A program made the position numbers and the translations under genes. Source: Arsukibacterium sp. UBA3155 (lineage in GTDB: Bacteria; Pseudomonadota; Gammaproteobacteria; Enterobacterales; Alteromonadaceae). Taken from it: 64,000 nucleotides of DNA. The stretch is taken from contig DEYP01000026.1 in the NCBI GenBank assembly GCA_002364615.1, positions 118,488-182,487 on the forward strand. Reading direction: 5' to 3'. The notes under the pieces are model-generated. The model was not told where the DNA came from. It saw only the letters and a list, made by a program, of their open reading frames with translations, and did not search any database. The number at the start of each line of letters is the position of its first letter. Position 1 is the stretch's first letter. Of the stretch, positions 1 to 8,193 are shown piece by piece.

Positions 1-103
1 CATTTGAGCTGCAGTTCGGCCCACCGTCAGCGTGGTCGTCTTTAGAACTAAACCAAGCAAAAAATAACGCTGCGAAAAAAACAACTACAACAAAAATCTT
101 CAT
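1..103 (-). CDS. Small exported or membrane protein, N-terminal fragment
   Basis: The minus strand opens at 103 with ATG and stays open to the window edge for 34 codons. The start (MKIFVVVVFFAALFFAWFSS) is one hydrophobic helix, either a signal peptide or an anchor, followed by a short polar stretch DDHADGGPNC. A purine-rich AAAGGAA precedes the ATG at a reasonable distance, which supports the start. The C-terminus lies outside the window, so neither length nor family can be given. I do not recognise it. Confidence 0.5.
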   Translation of the reverse strand, partial: MKIFVVVVFFAALFFAWFSSKDDHADGGPNCSSN

Positions 104-379
104 TAACAACCCCATTCCTTTGGTTAATTTAGTTATGCTAACCAAGCTATTGCAGCTAAAAGTTTTTAGCTTCTAGCGTTTTAAAAGGTCGACAAAATAC
201 CTTAAAAATAAAGCTTATTGAAGTTAATAATATTGAAAAATCAGTAAATTTAGTGAGCAGATCCAACAGTTGATTCGCATGATTTGACTTAAACAACTGC
301 GCCCACTTTCAGCGAGTTGTAAAATTTGGGGTAGATGAAAATTAAATCGGCTGCATGCTTTACTACAGCCGGGGTCTGA

Positions 380-673
380 TTACTTGGAGTCAACAGACTT
401 AAGGTGTTTACGCCGTTCTTGCTTTTGCGCTTGTTCCATAGCTTCTTCTTCCTCGGCCAGCTCTTCATCAGACATCAGCAAACGATCATAGCCACCGGCG
501 AGTATACCGCGTTCATCATCACCCAAATCGTACTCATCTGTTAAATACTTAGCTGCGTCTTCTTTAGCGCGTTTAAGTAACCAGGCATCAAACTCCGGTG
601 TGCCGGGTTCAGGGCGAGCTTCAACGTTGTTGCTATGTACCAGCTTTGGTTTGTCTGCTTTATTGTTACTCAT
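380..673 (-). CDS. Acidic hypothetical protein paired with a GNAT-like gene
   Basis: This is a 97-residue soluble protein that I do not recognise. The start at 673 is preferred because its ATG forms an ATGA overlap with the stop of the upstream gene and has GGAG six bases before it; an in-frame ATG 12 nt further upstream lacks such a site. The protein has a basic N-terminus, a central GTPEFDAWLLKRA segment that is probably helical, and a very acidic C-terminal stretch (SDEELAEEEEAMEQ) ending in basic residues, suggesting a charged helix or coiled coil. Tight coupling to the acetyltransferase-like gene implies co-translation and perhaps a physical partnership, but no function is shown. Confidence 0.6.
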   Translation of the reverse strand: MSNNKADKPKLVHSNNVEARPEPGTPEFDAWLLKRAKEDAAKYLTDEYDLGDDERGILAGGYDRLLMSDEELAEEEEAMEQAQKQERRKHLKSVDSK

Positions 674-1212
674 AACCATCTCCAAAGATGCTCGGGGTTG
701 CTACCTTTGCTTTTCTGATAAATAAAACCTTGTTGCTGATAAAGCGAAATTAGCTTGTGATTTAACGGACGCATAATTTTAATTTGAGTCGCACCAATAG
801 CCCGAGCATATGCTTGAAAAGCAATCATCGCAATAGTAAAAACTTGGCCTGAAAGCAGTGTTTTATCAGGATTAGCTTCTATCACATCTAGTCGCATCGA
901 TTTACCCGTTTTGGTTGGGATGCCGATCGCAAGACCACATAGCGTTGCTTTACTCCAGGTGGCTACATCTAATCGGTTCGGATGCCGGGCGCTCCATGCC
1001 TGATAGTCATTGGCAAAAGACCAGGGAACCGCAGTACCTAAACCTTTTCTGCGAGCCTCCCATATCCTGGCTTGTTGTAATGCTTCAGTATCAATATGCT
1101 TTAGTGACACGATATCCCGGAAAGTCGATGGTAAAGAGGCTTGAGCCGTTACAATGGCTTGGGTTCTTAACGATTGGTATTTATTCTCGGCATGTAGATG
1201 CGCTTGGTTCAT
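670..1212 (-). CDS. GNAT-like N-acetyltransferase domain protein
   Basis: This 180-residue protein has the outline of a GNAT acetyltransferase. The segment TLCGLAIGIPTK resembles the strand after the substrate region, VFTIAMIAFQAYARAIGATQ resembles the acetyl-CoA-binding strand and helix, and LNHKLISLYQQQGFIYQK fits the C-terminal motif in which a late residue side-chain packs near CoA. The usual Q/R-x-x-G-x-G/A pyrophosphate loop is not clear, so assignment rests on overall pattern. It is first in a two-gene minus-strand operon with a small acidic protein. A toxin role is possible for GNAT and small-partner pairs, but the partner has no recognisable ribbon-helix-helix, so I do not claim it. 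Confidence 0.5.
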   Translation of the reverse strand: MNQAHLHAENKYQSLRTQAIVTAQASLPSTFRDIVSLKHIDTEALQQARIWEARRKGLGTAVPWSFANDYQAWSARHPNRLDVATWSKATLCGLAIGIPTKTGKSMRLDVIEANPDKTLLSGQVFTIAMIAFQAYARAIGATQIKIMRPLNHKLISLYQQQGFIYQKSKGSNPEHLWRWL

Positions 1213-1308
1213 AACAGTTCCTTTGCTGGGATGAATAATTAACGTGAAATATACGTTAATTTATTTCATCTTGCTACTTCGATTCACTTCTACCAAGCAA
1301 TTCGTTTA

Positions 1309-1337
1309 TTGCCGTTGGAATCTCTCCCTGCTAGCAT
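1309..1337 (+). promoter_or_regulatory. Sigma70 promoter with extended -10 for the first NERD gene
   Basis: TTGCCG at 1309-1314 and TAGCAT at 1332-1337 are separated by exactly 17 bp, and TGC directly precedes the -10, making an extended -10. The same arrangement, including the 12-base string TGCTAGCATCAG, recurs before the paralogous NERD gene at 6498. The conservation between two otherwise different upstream regions is the main support. Confidence 0.6.
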
Positions 1338-1364
1338 CAGCATTCCATATATCAGGTACGACTT

Positions 1365-2330
1365 ATGCGCTGTTGGCTGTTTACCTTATTGTTGCTTTTG
1401 TTTGGCTCGTCGCTGGCTTATGGCCAACAGCAATACTCTGAAGCTGCCTGTATTTTGCTGCAACAGCAAATTGACCGCTTTAGTAGCCAGCCACAGCTGA
1501 GTACTTACCAGGACAGCAAACGCCAGTTTGATAAGCATTGCCAGAACCCGATAGCGGCGCCAGATAAACCGCTGGTGCTAACCAATATCCCAGCTAAACC
1601 GGCAGCTAATAGCAACGCGGCTCTCCCGGTTGCACCTGCGTCTGAAAAATTTGATATCGGCGCGATGATGCTGAGTCTGTTTACGCCTTATATTCCCTAT
1701 ATCATCGGCGTGTTGTTGCTTTTAATCCTGCCCGGGTTATTAATTTCACTGATATTTGGCAATAGAGCACGGTTTTTAGGGGCGAAGGCCGAGCGGCAAC
1801 TGTACCGGCTGTTAGTGCGTGATTTACCCGCAGTCTATAAACATTACCGCAATTTAATTCTGGAAACTGCGCAAGGTGATTTAACTGAAGTTGACTATCT
1901 GGTGCTTAGCCCTGTTGGTATTTTTGTAATTGAAGTAAAAAACTACCAGGGCGGGATTGTTGGCAGTGAGCACCAACCACAGTGGACTGTGCAGCATCCC
2001 CGGCGCAAAATAAGTTTTCAAAACCCACTACAGCAAAACCTTAAACATACCGCCGCAGTAAAATTTACCTTAGGGATCGGCATGCAGGATGGTAAAACTG
2101 TGTATTCGGTAGTGGCGTTTAGTGACATGGCCGAGTTCAAAACACTATTGCCAGCACAAGTATGTAATATCCCCCAGGTAGCGGCTTATATTCAGCAATA
2201 TACTGTGCCCTGCTTTAGCGACGAGCAGTTACGCCAGTTTGTCGCCAAGCTGAATTTGGTGGCAAAAAATCAACGAGCGCTGCGTAAAGCGCATTTTCAA
2301 CAAGTTAGAAACCGCCGGAAAGAACATTAA
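1365..2330 (+). CDS. Membrane-anchored NERD-domain protein
   Basis: This 321-residue protein has a signal peptide (residues 1-20), a short extracytoplasmic region with two cysteines (YSEAACILL and FDKHC), a transmembrane segment near 108-132, and a C-terminal NERD domain from about 138. NERD is a nuclease-related PD-(D/E)xK-like fold. The catalytic-type residues are present: E143 in the first helix, D177 in EVDYLVLSPVG, and E190-x-K192 in FVIEVKN. The topology places the NERD domain in the cytoplasm if the signal peptide is cleaved. A paralogue lies 4 kb downstream. Possible roles include DNA or RNA processing at the membrane; the substrate is unknown. Confidence 0.8.
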   Translation: MRCWLFTLLLLLFGSSLAYGQQQYSEAACILLQQQIDRFSSQPQLSTYQDSKRQFDKHCQNPIAAPDKPLVLTNIPAKPAANSNAALPVAPASEKFDIGAMMLSLFTPYIPYIIGVLLLLILPGLLISLIFGNRARFLGAKAERQLYRLLVRDLPAVYKHYRNLILETAQGDLTEVDYLVLSPVGIFVIEVKNYQGGIVGSEHQPQWTVQHPRRKISFQNPLQQNLKHTAAVKFTLGIGMQDGKTVYSVVAFSDMAEFKTLLPAQVCNIPQVAAYIQQYTVPCFSDEQLRQFVAKLNLVAKNQRALRKAHFQQVRNRRKEH

Positions 2331-2407
2331 GGGTTAAGAGCGTTAAGAATCAGCTCCAACTGTTAATGTTTAAGCAAGGCCAAAAGCGTTAATCAGGCCC
2401 TTATAAG

Positions 2408-2653
2408 TTATTTAAACCGCACCTGCTGCACATGCGGGTTTGCTACCGTTACTTGCAGCAGAGCAATGTCGTCCAGCACAACCTGTAGTTTGCTATCTTT
2501 TCGTTGAATTACCAGACACTCCTGCCGGTTGTCGTTATAACAGGTAGTGTCTGCTGTACCGGTAACAATGGCGCCAGAGTGTAATGTTAGCTTAAGCGGA
2601 TAATGGTACAGACAGACAATCTCAATATAATCATGTAAGTCGCAGCTAAGCAT
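2408..2653 (-). CDS. rof: Rho-binding antiterminator, Rof/YaeO family
   Basis: This 81-residue protein matches the Rof (YaeO) pattern: an N-terminal CDLHDYIEIVCLYHYPLKLTL, then a small Sm-like beta barrel (SGAIVTGTADT, ECLVIQRKDSKLQVVLDDIALLQV). In Escherichia coli, Rof binds Rho and blocks its RNA-binding surface, reducing Rho-dependent termination. It is last in a minus-strand run after a PepSY protein and a thioesterase, 9 nt behind the latter, so it is probably co-transcribed. Family assignment is by pattern only; residues contacting Rho were not compared. Confidence 0.75.
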   Translation of the reverse strand: MLSCDLHDYIEIVCLYHYPLKLTLHSGAIVTGTADTTCYNDNRQECLVIQRKDSKLQVVLDDIALLQVTVANPHVQQVRFK

Positions 2654-2662
2654 ATTATTTTC

Positions 2663-3457
2663 CTACGCAAACACCGTTACCGTCTGCCGGCTGATGGCGG
2701 CCAGTTTACCATCGGGCTGCCACAATTTGGCGGCAATATGATGATAGCCATCGGCACCATATTCAATTTCGGCCAGGTAGCGCCACCAGTCACTGGTTTG
2801 AAAGGGTAAATCGTGGGCGATAAACTCAATGGTCCAGGTGAGTGAGCTGGCAGGCGCCGGCTTATTCAGTAAAGTAAGGCTGACGGGTGGCCAGGCATCG
2901 ACCAGTGCCAGTAATTCTAGTATGCCAGCCTGAGTGCTTTCGTCGCCAGTCAGCCGGATATCACCACCCAGCTCACGTAACGCACTGCTGCTAAAAGGCA
3001 GTTGGCCATGGGCAATGCGGTAGTCAAAGTGGGTGGTAAACTCTGGCACCGGACCTTGTTTGGGCAAGGTCTGGATTTTGTCAGTTTGGAACTGTGGTGC
3101 GGTGTCTGCGGCAAGCTGATGGGTTGACGGACGCGCCGCGCCAAAGCTTGCCAGCAGTATTAATGCCACCTGATTATCCTGGTTAATTTCTACCTGCGCC
3201 TGAATAACCGATTTACCCTGGCGCAAAATGCGCCGCGTTACGTTAGCCTGGCCGGCGTTTAGCGGTGCGACAAAAGAAACCGACACCGAACGTAGTAGCA
3301 TGGCATCCGGAATCACCGGCAATAAATGAGCCATGGCCAGTGCCGCCGCCATACCGCCAAAAACGGCCCGGCCCTGGCCCCACGCCTCTGGTACATCAAT
3401 AATGATACTGTCTGGCTTGTTGGCGTCAAACTGCTGCATAACCTGAGAAAAATGCAT
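2663..3457 (-). CDS. Thioesterase-superfamily (hot-dog fold) protein
   Basis: This 264-residue protein resembles tandem hot-dog acyl-CoA thioesterases of the TesB-like 4HBT_3 type. The N-terminal half has WGQGRAVFGGMAAALAMAH, typical of the central hot-dog helix, followed by LLRSVSVSFVAPLNAGQANVTRRILRQGKSVIQAQVEI, the characteristic strands. The C-terminal half has a second set (SLTWTIEFIAHDLPFQTSDWW; AAISRQTVTVF). It would hydrolyse acyl-CoA in the cytoplasm; chain length cannot be told from sequence. It starts 1 nt after the stop of the PepSY gene, so translation is likely coupled. Confidence 0.75.
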   Translation of the reverse strand: MHFSQVMQQFDANKPDSIIIDVPEAWGQGRAVFGGMAAALAMAHLLPVIPDAMLLRSVSVSFVAPLNAGQANVTRRILRQGKSVIQAQVEINQDNQVALILLASFGAARPSTHQLAADTAPQFQTDKIQTLPKQGPVPEFTTHFDYRIAHGQLPFSSSALRELGGDIRLTGDESTQAGILELLALVDAWPPVSLTLLNKPAPASSLTWTIEFIAHDLPFQTSDWWRYLAEIEYGADGYHHIAAKLWQPDGKLAAISRQTVTVFA

Positions 3458-3458
3458 G

Positions 3459-4187
3459 TTAATTACCCACTGTAACTGGATTGGTGTGGCGTTTTCGTGG
3501 CCGGAAGCGCTGCCATAACAGCATTATGCCGCTAAAAGTAAATAGCAGGGCACTGGCAGAGAACGTGATAAGTAGGGGGTTATTAAAATTGCTGCGATCC
3601 TGATAATCCATAATATGCAGCATCCAGAAAAAATCGAACCAGCGCCAGTTATCAGTGCGTACCCGCATGACTGCACCGGTAGCAGGGTCGAGGTAAAAAC
3701 GGCTGTTGTCACTATCGGAAAATTGTAGCTGCCAAAGCGGCGCATGCAGCTGTTGCACTTCTTGCGGCAGTTGTTGCAACAGCAGCGTGCTACTTAGCTG
3801 ACCATCACCCTGGTATTGGGCCTGGCCCAGCTGGCGGATATCCTGCTCGGTCAGTTCTGGCAGCGGCGCGCCGGTCTGGGCGTTGTAGCGATGCATTTTG
3901 CCGCTATCATTAACCAGATACACCGGCGTGGCGATAAGGGTATTATTTTGCCAGATCAGGCGTTGACTCAGGTTGAGAATAGCCTGGGCACTATGTTGCT
4001 GCAATACCTGCTGTGGGCTTACCTGTGCCTGTTGCCAGTTGGTACTGACAAGCTGGCGTAAATGTTCGCCCCTTACCTGTTCAATGGGCAACACCGCCAT
4101 CACCAGGCCACTTAAAAACCACAACGTGATTTGAATAACCAACAGCAGGCCTAACCAGTTATGCAAGGAGCGGAACAGTTTCAACAT
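3459..4187 (-). CDS. PepSY-domain membrane protein
   Basis: This 242-residue protein has an N-terminal transmembrane helix (WLGLLLVIQITLWFLSGLVM), a periplasmic PepSY-like region with a GKMHRYNAQTGAPLPEL repeat core and an SDNSRFYLDPATGAVMRVR stretch, and a C-terminal helix (LLITFSASALLFTFSGIMLL) ending in a basic tail. Such PepSY-TM proteins are often linked to iron uptake or to flavin-dependent reductases at the inner membrane. It is the first gene of an operon with a thioesterase and rof. The specific redox partner is not visible. Confidence 0.75.
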   Translation of the reverse strand: MLKLFRSLHNWLGLLLVIQITLWFLSGLVMAVLPIEQVRGEHLRQLVSTNWQQAQVSPQQVLQQHSAQAILNLSQRLIWQNNTLIATPVYLVNDSGKMHRYNAQTGAPLPELTEQDIRQLGQAQYQGDGQLSSTLLLQQLPQEVQQLHAPLWQLQFSDSDNSRFYLDPATGAVMRVRTDNWRWFDFFWMLHIMDYQDRSNFNNPLLITFSASALLFTFSGIMLLWQRFRPRKRHTNPVTVGN

Positions 4188-4365
4188 TAATTATTTTTCT
4201 TAAAATACCGTAGTTTATCAAAACAGAAAACTGATGGCGTTGCAATATTTCTAACTTCGCTATACTTTCTGCACTGATCCAACGTTAGCGAAACGTAAAA
4301 AATAATGAATAGTTTAAAAATAATCGCGGCGAATTACCGGCCTTTAAATCAGGGTATGCTTTCTC

Positions 4366-4953
4366 ATGCTGCATTCTAAAGAACTGTCTGCCCAAACCTG
4401 GCTCGATCGTCTGGATAGCTCGTCATACGGGTTACCGCTGTTGTTTTTATTATCAATGATGGAAACCTTACTGATACCTATACCGATAGAAACCATTTTA
4501 ATCCCCTGGATGCTGACGCAGCGTCGGCGGCGCTGGACCATCGCTACCGTGGCGCTGGCTGGCAACCTAACCGCTGCTGCCCTGGGATATTGGCTGGGGG
4601 TACTGGCAATGGAGCAGTGGGGTGATACCCTGGTCAGCTTTTTTGGAGGAGCTGAAGCGTTTGATAGCTTTAGTAACGACATTGAACAAAATGGTTTTAG
4701 CTCTATTATGGCGGTGGGGATAAGCCCGACGCCGTTACAAATTGCCATGCTGGCTGCCGGTGCTACGGGTTATTCCTTTCTGATGTTTTTGCTGGCGATC
4801 GGCATCTCCCGCTCGACCCGCTATTATGGACTGGCATTGCTGGTGCACTTTGCCGGTGACGCTGCGCTGAATTTATGGCAGCGTTATTCTAAGCAAATAG
4901 GTGCCTGTTTGCTGGTGCTGGCCGGTATCTGGCTCTGGTTTATCTTTAAATAA
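4366..4953 (+). CDS. YqaA/DedA-like membrane protein (VTT domain)
   Basis: This 195-residue integral membrane protein is of the VTT (SNARE-associated, DedA-related) type. The pattern LLIPIPIETILIPWM, then AGNLTAAALGYWLG, then a re-entrant region ISPTPLQIAMLAAGATGYSFLMFLLAIGISRSTRYYGLA matches small YqaA proteins. DedA relatives act as lipid flippases or proton-coupled transporters, including recycling of undecaprenyl phosphate; which applies here is unknown. The ATG at 4366 is used because the overlapping ATG ten bases upstream runs into a stop after seven codons. It is a single-gene unit facing away from the PepSY operon. Confidence 0.8.
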   Translation: MLHSKELSAQTWLDRLDSSSYGLPLLFLLSMMETLLIPIPIETILIPWMLTQRRRRWTIATVALAGNLTAAALGYWLGVLAMEQWGDTLVSFFGGAEAFDSFSNDIEQNGFSSIMAVGISPTPLQIAMLAAGATGYSFLMFLLAIGISRSTRYYGLALLVHFAGDAALNLWQRYSKQIGACLLVLAGIWLWFIFK

Positions 4954-5145
4954 ACGCATTGTTGCAACGGGCCGGATAATTAGCCAAATACACCAGTTAG
5001 TAGTGAGTTATTCCTAACTATTGGTATAACTAAATTTTAAGTCAATGATTTATATGAATATAATTTAGGCACTTATTTTGCTTCTGTATTTTGCTAAAGC
5101 AACACGACATGAAAGCTTTTAACAACAAACTAAAAAGGAAGCACT

Positions 5146-5898
5146 ATGAAAACCGGTATTCTCAGTATCGCCGCCGCAACACTATTAAGTGGTTGTGTAA
5201 TATATGTGGGCAATGGCCATGCAGGTGACAGGCAGCATGAACAGCGCAACCTTACCCTTGATGCAATAAATTTAAGCGAACTGGTGGCAGATACCGGCGC
5301 CGGCAAGCTGGAAATTATTGGTGAAGAAGGGCGGCAGACCATTGATTTACAAGCCAGTATTTACTACTACGATAGCGAAGATATCAGATTGTCATTAGTC
5401 AGCAGTGGCAACGATGCGGTGCTTGAAGCTGGCTTTGCCAATAGCTTTACCAGCGGAAACAGCCCTTATATGGATGTCGTGGTAAAAGTGCCGGCCCGGC
5501 TGGCGCTTACCCTGGAAGATGGTTCAGGCGATGCTGAAATTCGTGGCCTGCAAGGTAACCTGAATATTGAAGATGGCTCTGGCAACTTAACGATTGAGGG
5601 GGGGAATAATGCCAAAGTCGTTGATGGTTCGGGCGATCTGTATATCAGTCAGCTTCGCGGTAACTTGACCCTTGAGGATGGCTCGGGCAGTGCCTACGTT
5701 GAAAACATACAGGGCAAGGTGACGGTTGAAGATGGTTCGGGCGACCTGCAAATAAGCCAGATCGGTGGCCTGGTGACAATTGATGATGGCTCGGGTGATA
5801 TCAATGTTGATGGCGCCGGTGGTCTGACTATTCTGGACGGCGGCTCGGGTAGTTTAAATATTAACGCCATTAACGGCCCGGTCAACATCAACGATTAA
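5146..5898 (+). CDS. Repeat-built lipoprotein, DUF4097-like
   Basis: This 250-residue protein starts with a lipoprotein signal ending in LLSGC (Cys17). A first domain with NLSELVADTGAGKLEIIGEEG is followed from about residue 122 by seven repeats of 17-20 residues centred on (E/V/D)DGSG, for example EDGSGDLQISQIGGLVTI. This is a parallel beta-helix or DUF4097-like architecture, with the Asp-Gly turns stacked. It lies in the periplasm or outer membrane, attached by lipid. It has a good Shine-Dalgarno (AAAAAGGAAG) and its own terminator. Likely a surface or envelope structural protein; the ligand is unknown. Confidence 0.75.
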   Translation: MKTGILSIAAATLLSGCVIYVGNGHAGDRQHEQRNLTLDAINLSELVADTGAGKLEIIGEEGRQTIDLQASIYYYDSEDIRLSLVSSGNDAVLEAGFANSFTSGNSPYMDVVVKVPARLALTLEDGSGDAEIRGLQGNLNIEDGSGNLTIEGGNNAKVVDGSGDLYISQLRGNLTLEDGSGSAYVENIQGKVTVEDGSGDLQISQIGGLVTIDDGSGDINVDGAGGLTILDGGSGSLNINAINGPVNIND

Positions 5899-5918
5899 CC
5901 TGGCAATGTCATAAAAAA

Positions 5919-5946
5919 ACAGACGACGATAAAACACGTCGTCTGT
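5919..5946. terminator. Bidirectional intrinsic terminator
   Basis: A perfect 10-bp stem, ACAGACGACG (5919-5928) with CGTCGTCTGT (5937-5946), has an 8-nt loop, an A-run before it and a T-rich stretch after it. It lies between two convergent genes and can serve both. Confidence 0.85.
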
Positions 5947-5969
5947 TCTATTTAAAGAGCAGCGCTGCG

Positions 5970-6338
5970 TTATTCTGTTGCATACTGTTGCAGCAACGAT
6001 AGCGCCACATACTCAAGCGCTTTTGCATGACATGCACTCAGTTTTACCGGCGGTGCCACACCAGCCGCTTCTGCTTCTTGCCAGCGCATGGCGCACAAAC
6101 ACCAGTGGTCACCCGCTTTTAGCCCAGGGAAATCCCACTCTGGTTTTGCGGTAATTAAGTCGTTGCCCTGGGCCAGGGTATACTGCAAAAATGCATCGGT
6201 AAGCCTGGCACAAATAACATGGCTGCCACTGTCCTGGATGTTAGTCCGGCAGTATCCATCACGAAAGAAACCGGTAACCGGCGAGAAGCAACACGGTTGC
6301 AGTGGCTGACCCAGCACGTTAAGTGGTGAAACTGTCAT
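5970..6338 (-). CDS. DUF2237 family protein
   Basis: This 122-residue protein shows the DUF2237 signature throughout: NVLGQPLQPCCFSPVTGFFRDGYC near the start, GSHVICARLTDAFLQYTLAQGNDL in the middle, and FPGLKAGDHWCLCAMRWQEA followed by APPVKLSACHAKALEYV. Cysteines at the CC, C and CLC positions and the histidine of SACHAKAL are conserved in the family and could bind metal, but no function is established. It is monocistronic and convergent with the lipoprotein gene across the shared terminator. Confidence 0.85.
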   Translation of the reverse strand: MTVSPLNVLGQPLQPCCFSPVTGFFRDGYCRTNIQDSGSHVICARLTDAFLQYTLAQGNDLITAKPEWDFPGLKAGDHWCLCAMRWQEAEAAGVAPPVKLSACHAKALEYVALSLLQQYATE

Positions 6339-6441
6339 AGGACTCCATTTTTTGCGGTGTAAGTGAGTGACGGTGATAAGAACGCATAACCGTTAATTTA
6401 TAAAGAGAATCACCTTAAGCACCATGATGCTAAAACAGCTA

Positions 6442-6470
6442 TTGCTGCATTATGATTCCCTTGCTAGCAT
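6442..6470 (+). promoter_or_regulatory. Sigma70 promoter with extended -10 for the second NERD gene
   Basis: TTGCTG (6442-6447), a 17-bp spacer, and TGC-TAGCAT (TAGCAT at 6465-6470) mirror the promoter before the paralogue at 1365. The shared string TGCTAGCATCAG (6462-6473) indicates common ancestry of the whole gene with its promoter, or a shared regulatory demand. Confidence 0.6.
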
Positions 6471-6497
6471 CAGTTAATAATTATTACGGGACAATCT

Positions 6498-7694
6498 ATG
6501 CGTTGGATGTCATTTTTTTTGCCGCTGTTAATGCTGATTTCTGTTCAGGTGTCTGCCCTGCAACAATATTCAGAGGGCGCTTGTATTTTGCTCGACCAGC
6601 AAGTACAGCGTTTCAGCTCACAGCCGCAAAGTAGTAATTACCGCAATGCTAAAAGCGAGTATGACAAAAAATGCCTCAGGCCTACCAAAGCTAAGCCACC
6701 GGTGCAGCAAGCCCGTGGTGACAATACTGTTGTTACACCGCAGCCTCAGCAGGCTGCCCCGGAAGTCGTCAGTACCGCAGAACCTGAGCAGACGCAAACT
6801 GAAACAGAACAGGCAGAAGTGATTCAACCGGTGGCAGAACTGGCAAGCCCGGTAATCGTTGCAGAAGAACTGCTGCAAGCAGCACCTGAACCAGAGCCTG
6901 AACCAGAGCAGAGTGCTGATAACACCATGGCGGGAGTGAGCGATAGCGCTTCTGGCGGAACTGCTACGAATAATTCTGAAGCTGGCAACGCAGAAAATGA
7001 GCCGTCAGAGACGTTTGTGCCGGTGCCCGTCATTGTGCCCGCGCCAGCAGACAGCGGCGATTGGTGGCATTATGACAACCTGATAAAGCAGCTGCTAACC
7101 AATTTACCGCTGGTTATCGCCAACATTCTGGCTTTTTTACTGGCCGTGTTTTTGCTGACCAACTGGCTGGGTCTTAACCTGCCTGGCTTTAAAGGCATTT
7201 TTGCCGAATATAAATTAAACCGCTTACTACGCTGGCGTCTGGCGCGGGGTTACCGGCATTTTCGTAAACTTAAACTGCTGACAGCCAAAGAGGAACTGGT
7301 GGTGGTCGATCACCTGGTGCTTAGCCCATTTGGCATTTTTGTCATTCTGGTAAAAGGTGACCGCGGTAATATCTATGGCGAAGTGGCGCAAGCGAACTGG
7401 CAGCGGCAATACTTTGGCAGTAAAAAGCAGTTTATGAATCCGTTGCATCAGAATTTTAAAAATATGGAAGCAATTAAGCACCATTTGCAGTTGCAAGGTA
7501 CTGATTTAGCACAGCATGTACATTCTGTTGTGGCGTTTAGCCGGGTAGCACACTTTAAAACGGAAATGCCAGCCAATGTTACCTACGTTGATACCACCTC
7601 TGTTTATCTGAAAAAATTTGAAGAACCGTGCTTTGATGATGATCAGCTAAATCGATTTGCGGCGCTGCTACACCAGGCCAGTACGGCGCTTTAG
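6498..7694 (+). CDS. NERD-domain paralogue with degenerate active site
   Basis: This 398-residue protein is a paralogue of the NERD protein at 1365. Both share the N-terminus (QQYSE-ACILL-QQ--RFSSQPQ) and the C-terminal region. This copy has a long acidic Pro/Glu/Gln-rich linker (about residues 65-185, including EPEPEPEQ), a transmembrane segment near 200-225, and a NERD domain from about 231. E237, D271 and K286 are kept, but the ExK glutamate is replaced by Leu284 (FVILVKG), so nuclease activity is doubtful. Its stop codon overlaps the stop of the convergent metallopeptidase gene (shared TTAG). Confidence 0.8.
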   Translation: MRWMSFFLPLLMLISVQVSALQQYSEGACILLDQQVQRFSSQPQSSNYRNAKSEYDKKCLRPTKAKPPVQQARGDNTVVTPQPQQAAPEVVSTAEPEQTQTETEQAEVIQPVAELASPVIVAEELLQAAPEPEPEPEQSADNTMAGVSDSASGGTATNNSEAGNAENEPSETFVPVPVIVPAPADSGDWWHYDNLIKQLLTNLPLVIANILAFLLAVFLLTNWLGLNLPGFKGIFAEYKLNRLLRWRLARGYRHFRKLKLLTAKEELVVVDHLVLSPFGIFVILVKGDRGNIYGEVAQANWQRQYFGSKKQFMNPLHQNFKNMEAIKHHLQLQGTDLAQHVHSVVAFSRVAHFKTEMPANVTYVDTTSVYLKKFEEPCFDDDQLNRFAALLHQASTAL

Positions 7695-8191
7695 CGCCCG
7701 GCGCTGTCAGACAGGGTAAGAAACAAGCGTAAATCCAGCTCAAGTTGATGGTAATCGGGTTGCATATGCAGGCAAAGTTTGTAAAAGGCTTTGTTATGAT
7801 CTTTTTCCCGCAGGTGCGCCAGCTCGTGCACCACCACCATTTGCAATAATGGCAGGGGCAGTTGCTTCAGCAGGGCCGCCACCCGTATTTCATTTTTACT
7901 TTTTAATTTGCCACCCTGCACCCGGCTAATTTGGGTATGGGTACCCAGGGCGTTATTAATCACGTGAATTTTCGGGTCAAACACCACCTTACTTATCGGC
8001 TCGCTGCTTTTCAGCCATTGCCGTTTTAGCTCCATGGTTAGTTCATACAGGGCTTTATCGGTTTGCACCGCATGGCCCTGCTCCGGGTAGCGTTGTTGTA
8101 ATACCGTTCCCAGCTTGTTGTCAGCCAGCAACTGACGCACCTGCTGTTGCAGGCTATCAGAGTAATGACGAAGGTAGAGCAAATCCTGCAT
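7691..8191 (-). CDS. YgjP-like zinc metallopeptidase domain protein
   Basis: This 166-residue cytoplasmic protein contains VVVHELAHLREKDHNKAFY: the HELAH zinc motif with a downstream His (DHNKAFY) as third ligand, the arrangement of the YgjP/DUF45 (M48-like) family. The basic region SRVQGGKLKSKNEIRVAALLKQLP precedes it as in that family. Substrate is unknown; relatives are often near restriction or DNA-repair genes. It lies 2 nt downstream of the 425-residue orphan gene, so the two are probably one transcript. Confidence 0.8.
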   Translation of the reverse strand: MQDLLYLRHYSDSLQQQVRQLLADNKLGTVLQQRYPEQGHAVQTDKALYELTMELKRQWLKSSEPISKVVFDPKIHVINNALGTHTQISRVQGGKLKSKNEIRVAALLKQLPLPLLQMVVVHELAHLREKDHNKAFYKLCLHMQPDYHQLELDLRLFLTLSDSAGR

Positions 8192-8193
8192 GC

